Shown here: piece after piece, positions 58,748 through 64,000 of the stretch
Layout: the number at the start of each line of letters is the position of its first letter
Numbering within the stretch: the stretch's first letter is position 1
Assembly: GCA_029553475.1 (NCBI GenBank)
Contig: JAKPKV010000078.1
Span: forward strand, 1 to 64,000
Direction of reading: 5' to 3'
From: Armatimonadota bacterium
GTDB taxonomy: Bacteria; Armatimonadota; Hebobacteria; CAIYQO01
Length of the DNA: 64,000 nucleotides
Program-made: the position numbers and the translations under genes
The notes under the pieces: generated by a model
The model's input: only the letters and a program-made list of their open reading frames with translations
Told to the model about the DNA's origin: nothing
The model's database searches: none

Positions 58748-59643
58748 TGGCTGACGAAGAAAAAACCCCGCAACCCGAAGAGACCACCCCGGAAATGCCG
58801 GACGACGTGACCCAGGAAGTCGTCGAAGAGACCGCCCCGGACGCGGCCGAAGCGGCCGTCCCGGAAACGGCTGAAGAGCCCGCGGCCGCCGTCGCGGAGG
58901 CCGCGCCCGAAGCGCCCGTGACCGCCGAAGCCTACGTCGCCAAGGAGCTGGCCGCCGCGCGCGCCGCGCTGCTCCGCACCCAGGTGATCGGCTTGCTCGT
59001 CGTGATTGGCTTCAGCATCTATCTCATCGCCATCACGCGGATCTTCACGCTGAACTTGCAGCCGGACAACGCGGTACAGACCATCAGCGGCCTCGTGACC
59101 GGGCAGATCGAAGAGCATCAGGACGCGTTCATTCAGGACGTGAGCACCCGCGTGCCGGAGATGATCCAGGAGATTCCGGACCGCGTGATCACGCAGATGC
59201 CCGTCGTGCGCGGAGAGCTGGAAAGCCGTTTCGAAGAGACGCTGACGAAATACTGTGAAGCGACCGCGAACAACCTTAGCGGCAACCTGGCGCAGTATAT
59301 CGCCGACAATAAGGAAGCCATTGCCGCCGTGCTTACCGCCAGCAAAGACCCCGACGCCGTGGCGAAACTCGGCCCCTCCATTCGCGAAGAGGTGATGGCC
59401 TTCCTGAAAGCAGCGCCGGCCGACGGCGGCCCGAGCATTGACGCGCAGGTGAAGGAGTCCCTGAAGATGCTCACCGACGCCGAGAGCAAGCTGCATCACC
59501 TGATCACGGCGAAAACACTCACCGCGACCGAGCAGAAGACCCGCCGCGCCATCGCGATCATCGCCAACGCCATCGAAGCGGAAGCGCTTCAGCCGATCGA
59601 GATGCCGCAACTGACCCTGGAGGACGCGGACGTCGCCGAGTAA
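58747..59643 (+). CDS. Single-pass membrane protein of unknown function (second of a pair)
   Basis: 298 aa. The first 62 residues are an acidic, Pro/Ala/Glu-rich cytoplasmic tail ('EEKTPQPEETTPEMPDDVTQEVVEETAPDAAEAA'), then a membrane helix at about 77-99 (TQVIGLLVVIGFSIYLIAITRIF) and a long helical outer part ('DNAVQTISGLVTGQIEEHQDAFIQDVSTRVPEMIQEIPDRVITQMPVVRGELESRFEETL'). It lacks the charged regions of known families. Overlapping start with the previous gene (TAATG) and a strong terminator 20 bases after its stop define a two-gene operon. Paralogous in plan to its neighbour. Confidence 0.82.
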   Translation: MADEEKTPQPEETTPEMPDDVTQEVVEETAPDAAEAAVPETAEEPAAAVAEAAPEAPVTAEAYVAKELAAARAALLRTQVIGLLVVIGFSIYLIAITRIFTLNLQPDNAVQTISGLVTGQIEEHQDAFIQDVSTRVPEMIQEIPDRVITQMPVVRGELESRFEETLTKYCEATANNLSGNLAQYIADNKEAIAAVLTASKDPDAVAKLGPSIREEVMAFLKAAPADGGPSIDAQVKESLKMLTDAESKLHHLITAKTLTATEQKTRRAIAIIANAIEAEALQPIEMPQLTLEDADVAE

Positions 59644-59662
59644 TCCGCCGCTTCCTCACCCG

Positions 59663-59706
59663 GTGACGGCCCGACAGCGCTCCGCTGCCGGGCCGTCACA
59701 GTTTTT
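59663..59706 (+). terminator. Intrinsic terminator of the membrane-protein pair
   Basis: An 11-base perfect stem GTGACGGCCCG (59663-59673) / CGGGCCGTCAC (59689-59699), with a nested CAGCG/CGCTG stem in the loop, is followed by AGTTTTT. It closes the 58046-59643 operon, and is one of the clearest terminators in the window. Confidence 0.85.
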
Positions 59707-59762
59707 CGCGGGCGCGACGGCGGCACGCCGCGCGCGGAGGCGACGGGCACGCCAGTACTGCG

Positions 59763-60866
59763 CTAGGCGGTTCCCAGCACGCGCCGGCTGATCTCCCGCC
59801 CGCGGGCGAAAAAATACTGCATGGTAGGGAAATCCACCTGCGGGGGGATCGAGTGGTCGGACATGAGGATATAGCGCCCGCCGCTGCCGAGCATGGCCGG
59901 CAGCTTTTCCTCCAGCTCCGCGTCTATGCGCGCCCGGTCATTCGTGAGCAGCGCGCGCACGTCCATGTTGCCGAAGTAGGCGATGGCGTCGCCATGCTGT
60001 TCGCGCAACCGCCGCATATCCATGCCCGCTTTCACCTCCAGCGCCTGCAGGCAATCCATGCCCGCCTCGATAAGCCCCGGCACCAGCGGTTCGACGTAGC
60101 CGCACGAGTGCACGATCACCGGGCGATTGAGGCTATGCGCGTAGGAGAAGAGCAACGCGTGCCCCGGCTGCATGATCGCGCGATACATCGCCGGCGACAT
60201 AAACGGCTTGCCTTTGAAGCCCATATCCTCGCCGAAGAAGAAGGCATCCGGCGCGCCTGCCTCCGCGACCAGCGTCTCCAGATGCATGAGGGTGAAGCGC
60301 GCGTAGGTCATCACCATCTCCCGCACCCAGTCCGGATCTTCCGCCATCCCCGCCAGCAGGTTCTCGTGCCCGCACATCGGGTGCATCTGCTCGAAGGGGG
60401 CGATGCCCCACCAGACAAAATAGCGCTGACGCGCCGCCGCGTCGCGCTTCGCCGCGCGGTAGATCTCAACGGGGACGCGCCGCCGGTCCAGCTCCAGCAG
60501 ATGCGGTTTGATCCACTCCTCCCACCCGCGCCGGTCCGCCACGGTGAAGCCGACGTGCTCCGGCGTGCTGGCATGCTGCTTATGCTGGCGCAACATCGCC
60601 CCGTTGCCGTCGCGGGTCAGGATCGTCTCCTCCGTCTCGTCGAGCACTTCCGGTTCCACATCCAGGTTGGCGATGCTGTTGATCCAGCCGCCGCTGCGCA
60701 TATCCATGTCCAGCGCGTCGCACACGTCCTCCTCCGCGCCCATGTGCCCCTCCGCCCGCCAGCGCGCCGTCGTCTCGCCCCACGGCGCGTCATAACAGGC
60801 CACGCAGTCAATCGGCTTGCGGCGCAGGGTGTTGTCCATGCGCTCGAAACTCGTCAGCGCTCGCAT
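59763..60866 (-). CDS. Uroporphyrinogen decarboxylase-like (URO-D) family protein
   Basis: 367 aa. 'PFEQMHPMCGHENLLAGMAEDPDWVREMVMTYARFTLMHLETLVAEAGAPDAFFFGEDMGFKGKPFMSPAMYRAIMQPGH', 'IVHSCGYVEPLVPGLIEAGMDCLQALEVKAGMDMRRLREQHGDAIAYFGNMDVR' follow the family plan with the HSCG motif near the active site. It belongs to the same superfamily as 7601-8764 and 10324-11511 but is the most canonical of the three. Start two bases after the kinase stop, with GGGAGTGAG as ribosome binding site, so it is probably cotranscribed with the kinase. Confidence 0.85.
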   Translation of the reverse strand: MRALTSFERMDNTLRRKPIDCVACYDAPWGETTARWRAEGHMGAEEDVCDALDMDMRSGGWINSIANLDVEPEVLDETEETILTRDGNGAMLRQHKQHASTPEHVGFTVADRRGWEEWIKPHLLELDRRRVPVEIYRAAKRDAAARQRYFVWWGIAPFEQMHPMCGHENLLAGMAEDPDWVREMVMTYARFTLMHLETLVAEAGAPDAFFFGEDMGFKGKPFMSPAMYRAIMQPGHALLFSYAHSLNRPVIVHSCGYVEPLVPGLIEAGMDCLQALEVKAGMDMRRLREQHGDAIAYFGNMDVRALLTNDRARIDAELEEKLPAMLGSGGRYILMSDHSIPPQVDFPTMQYFFARGREISRRVLGTA

Positions 60867-60868
60867 AC

Positions 60869-62431
60869 TCACTCCCGTTCTCCCGCCGGTATGGGCAGGA
60901 TGTAAATGAGGCAATACCCGCCGTCGGCGAGGCGAATCTCCTGGTTGCGCTGCGCGCCGTGCAGCGCGTCGGGGCCGGCGCCGGCCCGACCGGGCAGCGT
61001 GCGCAGGCCGGCGAGCAGGTGGCGCTTCGCCATCACCTCCGCCGCCCGCCGATCCTTGGCGACGCCCATGCCGTAGATGAGGCGGTCGCCGACACTGACG
61101 AGGTAGTTGGTATACCCGAGCAGCCCGGGCAATTCCGCGGCGGTGGGCGCGCCGCCGAGAGGCGCGGGTTTCGTCGCCTCACCGGACGCGGGCGGGGCAA
61201 CCGGTCTCGTTGACGTAGGTGAACTTGCCGGTGGCGTAGTTGGCCTGGACACAGGATGCGTAGTCGTCGCGGTGCTAGGGGTGTGTGTCACGGGACGTTC
61301 CTGGGGTGTTGGGGGCGGTATTACGGTCGTCGTAGCAGTGGGTGCAGGTGGTGTTGGGGGTGAAACCGGCGGCTCCTGGCGCGGCGGCTGATAGATCAGC
61401 AGTGCCGCCGCCCCTGCCAGCACCACGGCGGCGATCCCGACCAGCGCGTGCCGGCGCCCGCGTCGCCACCAGCAAGATACTCGGGTGCATATTGCCATTG
61501 CCCCCTCGGCGATCCCGATCAACGCGCGCCGGTCCCCGCGTCGCTGCCCCGCCCACCAGGCGCGCACATCCCGCGGGCGATCCTCGCGCCGCGCGGCCAC
61601 CGCCCGGGCAATCAGCGATCGCCAGGGTTCCCCAACGCCCCGGGGGGTCCAGGAACGGGGGCGCGCGTATTCCGGCGGCGGCAGGGCGCCGGTGAGCAGC
61701 TCGTGCAGCGTCATCCCCAGCTCATAGATGTCGCTCTCCGGGCCGACGGGCCCGCCCTGCTGTACCTCCGGCGGCGCGTAGCCCGGCGTATAGATTCGCG
61801 TGGCGGGGCGGCCGTCGCGGGTCATCCGCGTGAACTCCTGCCGTGCCGCGCCGAAATCAATCAGCACCGCCCGCCCCTCCGGCGTCAGCAGGATATTCTC
61901 CGGCTTGATGTCCAGGTGGTAGATATGCCGTTCATGCAGCAGCGCCAACGCGTCCACCAGCATCGCGGTGATCGCCCAGGCGCGCGCCGGGGGCAGTTTC
62001 TCGCCCGGCTGCGCCAGGCGCTCCGCGTACAGCGAGCGCCCCGCGATCCGCTCCATCACCAGATACGCGGTGCCGTGTTCCTCAAACAGGTCGAAGACCT
62101 GCACCACGTGCGGGTGGGTCACCTCGGCCAGCAAATGTCCCTCGCGGATGAAGCGCTCCAGCCCGCGCGCGAACAGGTCACGGTAAGCGTCGTGCGGGAC
62201 GACGCCAGAGCCGCCTTCGGTCCGCGAGGCCCAGGCGCCTTCGCCGTCGCGGGGGAAATATTCTTTAATCGCCACCGTGCGCCCCAGCGCCCTCTGCGTG
62301 GCCGCATAGGTGATGCCGAATCCCCCGCGCCCCAGCGGCGCCTCCAGGCAATACTTCCCCTCGGCCAGCAGCGTGCCCGGCGGCAGCACGGCATCCGCCC
62401 GTATGCCACCCTGCTCTTCGCGGTAGTCCAT
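60869..62431 (-). CDS. Membrane-anchored Ser/Thr protein kinase with Pro/Thr-rich linker and LPP20-like tail
   Basis: 520 aa. An N-terminal PknB-type kinase has the Gly loop GRGGFG (34-39), Lys56 in VAIKEYFP, catalytic HLDIKPEN (Asp174) and IDFGAA (Asp192), so it should be active. One membrane helix at about 332-350 (ALVGIAAVVLAGAAALLIY), then a Pro/Thr-rich stretch, and a C-terminal domain with 'VSVGDRLIYGMGVAKDRRAAEVMAKRHLLAGLRTL', LPP20-like in style. The sequence around the helix is a near repeat of 40 bases (61429-61468 and 61507-61546, giving RALIGIA and HALVGIA), a local duplication. It precedes the URO-D-like gene and shares the strand of aroK-aroE. Confidence 0.9.
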   Translation of the reverse strand: MDYREEQGGIRADAVLPPGTLLAEGKYCLEAPLGRGGFGITYAATQRALGRTVAIKEYFPRDGEGAWASRTEGGSGVVPHDAYRDLFARGLERFIREGHLLAEVTHPHVVQVFDLFEEHGTAYLVMERIAGRSLYAERLAQPGEKLPPARAWAITAMLVDALALLHERHIYHLDIKPENILLTPEGRAVLIDFGAARQEFTRMTRDGRPATRIYTPGYAPPEVQQGGPVGPESDIYELGMTLHELLTGALPPPEYARPRSWTPRGVGEPWRSLIARAVAARREDRPRDVRAWWAGQRRGDRRALIGIAEGAMAICTRVSCWWRRGRRHALVGIAAVVLAGAAALLIYQPPRQEPPVSPPTPPAPTATTTVIPPPTPQERPVTHTPSTATTTHPVSRPTTPPASSPTSTRPVAPPASGEATKPAPLGGAPTAAELPGLLGYTNYLVSVGDRLIYGMGVAKDRRAAEVMAKRHLLAGLRTLPGRAGAGPDALHGAQRNQEIRLADGGYCLIYILPIPAGERE

Positions 62432-62509
62432 GCCGTAGTATAGTCCGCGCAGGCAGGAGATGCCAAGGGGAGCGAAGGGGGACGATCGTTCATCCCGCGC
62501 GGCGGTCGG

Positions 62510-63016
62510 CTACTCCCGCAGCCGCGCGAGAATCCGCTCCGCCACCTGGTCCGGGGTCAGCGGGTCGGTATCAATGGCGAGGTCGGCGGCGGCTTCATAC
62601 AGCGGCGCGCGGCGTTCCAGCACCTCGGCCACCTCGTCGGTGAAAGACTTGGCGCCGGTGAGCGAGGGGCGCTGGGTATCGCCCTGGATGCGGGTGACGA
62701 TGGTGGGCACGGCGGCGCGCAGCCAGACCACCCGGCCGTTGGCGCGCAGCGCCGCGAGATTCTCCGGGCGCTCGATAATGCCCCCGCCGCAGTCAATCAC
62801 CGCGTTGTCGAGGGCGGCCAGCTCGCGGGCCAGCGCCGACTCGCGGTCGCGGAAGCCCGGCCAGCCTTCCCGTTCAACGATCCGCGGGATCGGCATGCCG
62901 GCGCGCTCGACGAGGAGCGCGTCCATGCCGACCAGGCGCATGCCCAGCCGTTCCGCGAGCAGCGCGCCGACGGCGCTCTTGCCGGTGCCGCGATAGCCGA
63001 TGAGGACGATATTCAT
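62510..63016 (-). CDS. aroK: Shikimate kinase
   Basis: 168 aa, the normal size. 'IVLIGYRGTGKSAVGALLAERLGM' gives the Walker A GYRGTGKS, 'GMDALLVERAGMPIPRI' the shikimate-binding D and 'VIDCGGGI' the Walker B-like GGG motif; 'RPSLTG' supplies the lid Arg. It phosphorylates shikimate with ATP in aromatic amino-acid synthesis. Its ATG overlaps the aroE stop (ATGA), so the two are coupled. 78 bases separate it from the kinase gene. Confidence 0.95.
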   Translation of the reverse strand: MNIVLIGYRGTGKSAVGALLAERLGMRLVGMDALLVERAGMPIPRIVEREGWPGFRDRESALARELAALDNAVIDCGGGIIERPENLAALRANGRVVWLRAAVPTIVTRIQGDTQRPSLTGAKSFTDEVAEVLERRAPLYEAAADLAIDTDPLTPDQVAERILARLRE

Positions 63017-63873
63017 CGCGAGAGCTGCTCCATGAGGACGCGGCGCATCACCGCCGCGGGGGCGGGCGCGCCGGTGAAGTATTCGAACTGCAGCACGGCC
63101 TGGTTGAGGAACATCTCCACGCCGGGGATGACGCGGCAGCCGCGCGCGCGGGCGTCGGCCAGCAGCTTCGTCTCCAGCGGGGTGTAGACGATGTCGAAGA
63201 CCGCCTGCTCCGGGCGGAAAAGCCCGGCGGGCACCAGCGAGGCGCCCACCTTCGGGTGCATGCCGATGGGCGTGCAGTGGATGACCACCTCGGCGCGCGC
63301 CATGGCCTCCGCCAGCGTATCCGGGGCCAGCACGGCATCCACGATGGGCGTGGCGGAGCCGGCGCGCAAGTCGGCGGCCAACCCGCGCAGCATCTCCGCG
63401 TGAATGTCGAGCAGCGTCAATTCCGCCGGGGCGGCTTTCCAGGCCAGCGTGAAGCCGATGGCCCGCGCGGCGCCGCCGGCGCCGAGCATGAGGATGCGGC
63501 GGCCCTCCACCGCCACGCCGGCATCGGCCAGCGCCTTCAGCGCCCCCGGCCCATCGGTGCCGAACCCGATGAGCTTGTCGCCTTCATGGACGACGGTGTT
63601 GATGGAGCCGATGGCGCGGTCCACTTCCGCCACTTCATCCACGTGCCGCATCGCCTCGATCTTATGCGGGATGGTGACGCTGAGGCCGCGAAAATTGCCC
63701 AGCGCGCGCACGCCGCCCAGCGCCGCGGCCACGTCCTCCACCCGACAGGCGAGGTACACGAAATCAAGGTCGAGCGCCGCGTAGCCGGCATTATGAATGG
63801 CGGGCGACAGGCTGTGTCCTACCGGATTGCCCATCACCGCGCACAGTTGCGTATTGGGAGAAATGGTGCGCAT
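63013..63873 (-). CDS. aroE: Shikimate dehydrogenase (NADP+)
   Basis: 286 aa. 'AVMGNPVGHSLSPAIHNAGYAALDLDFVYLACRV' with the shikimate-binding SLSP, 'SVTIPHKIEAMRHVDEVAEVDRAIGSINTVV' with the catalytic Lys in IPHK, 'ALADAGVAVEGRRILMLGAGGAARAIGFTLA' with the NADP-binding GAGGAARA, and 'NQAVLQFEYFTGAPAP' at the end match AroE. It reduces dehydroshikimate, upstream of AroK. The ATG at 63873 follows AGGGGG; a longer frame upstream is not coding-like. First gene of the aroE-aroK pair. Confidence 0.95.
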   Translation of the reverse strand: MRTISPNTQLCAVMGNPVGHSLSPAIHNAGYAALDLDFVYLACRVEDVAAALGGVRALGNFRGLSVTIPHKIEAMRHVDEVAEVDRAIGSINTVVHEGDKLIGFGTDGPGALKALADAGVAVEGRRILMLGAGGAARAIGFTLAWKAAPAELTLLDIHAEMLRGLAADLRAGSATPIVDAVLAPDTLAEAMARAEVVIHCTPIGMHPKVGASLVPAGLFRPEQAVFDIVYTPLETKLLADARARGCRVIPGVEMFLNQAVLQFEYFTGAPAPAAVMRRVLMEQLSR

Positions 63874-64000
63874 CGCATGCCCCCTGGCGGCATCATGATA
63901 CCGCACGGGCGGGTGCGTGTCCAACGGCCCCGCCCGCGCGAGACGCCGGCGGGACCGGATCACGGCCAGTCCACCCATCGCCGGAACACGCCGGGCTGGG

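Overview
The window is a GC-rich bacterial chromosome segment (about two thirds G+C by eye) from an organism I cannot name. The gene set resembles environmental Armatimonadota or Planctomycetota-like genomes: uroporphyrinogen-decarboxylase-like proteins and amidohydrolases placed among glycosidases, large secreted carbohydrate-active proteins, and a GTPase/GAP1-type multi-protein system. This placement is inference only; there is no rRNA or other phylogenetic marker in the window.

Layout. 0-24 kb is mainly a minus-strand carbohydrate catabolism region: a clipped FG-GAP protein, a GH36-like glycosidase, an amidohydrolase, a GH130 phosphorylase, a divergent response regulator, an alpha/alpha-toroid protein, a run of GH4, GH2 beta-mannosidase, heparinase-like protein and two URO-D-like proteins, a large secreted GATase-like/TIM-barrel protein, then plus-strand secreted and toroid genes. 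24-28.4 kb is an accessory zone: two consecutive frameshifted genes, a 222-bp MITE-like element with terminal inverted repeats and an 8-bp target-site duplication, a solitary HsdR-N-type nuclease, a decayed phage lysis cassette with an intact amidase, a tRNA-Leu(CAA) and a remnant of a tail-fibre chaperone. 28.2-31 kb carries a ComEC-like metallo-beta-lactamase-fold protein with its DUF3006 partner, and aroA.

31.0-45.9 kb is the most unusual region: eleven minus-strand genes, mostly overlapping or nearly so, encoding in transcription order a radical SAM protein, a zinc-ribbon GTPase, two membrane proteins, a coiled-coil protein, a ClpB-like AAA+ ATPase, a vWA protein, an FGE-like protein, two HEAT-repeat proteins and a GAP1-like protein. 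Four of them (both membrane and both HEAT proteins) end in the same zinc-ribbon plus 'ERFC...GND' module. It looks like a multi-component NTP-dependent signalling or conflict (defence) system. A 528-bp gap inside it holds three adjacent inverted-repeat elements.

46-64 kb returns to carbohydrate metabolism: a DegT aminotransferase, a pair of coupled amidohydrolases (one without its metal ligands), a Gfo/Idh/MocA dehydrogenase coupled to a LacI-type regulator with a 17-bp palindromic operator in the divergent promoter region, another amidohydrolase, a large glycosidase-like protein, an acetyl xylan esterase-like protein and a nitrilase. A pair of related single-pass membrane proteins with a strong terminator follows, then a URO-D-like protein, a membrane Ser/Thr kinase, aroK and aroE. 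Several intergenic regions share dispersed inverted-repeat families.
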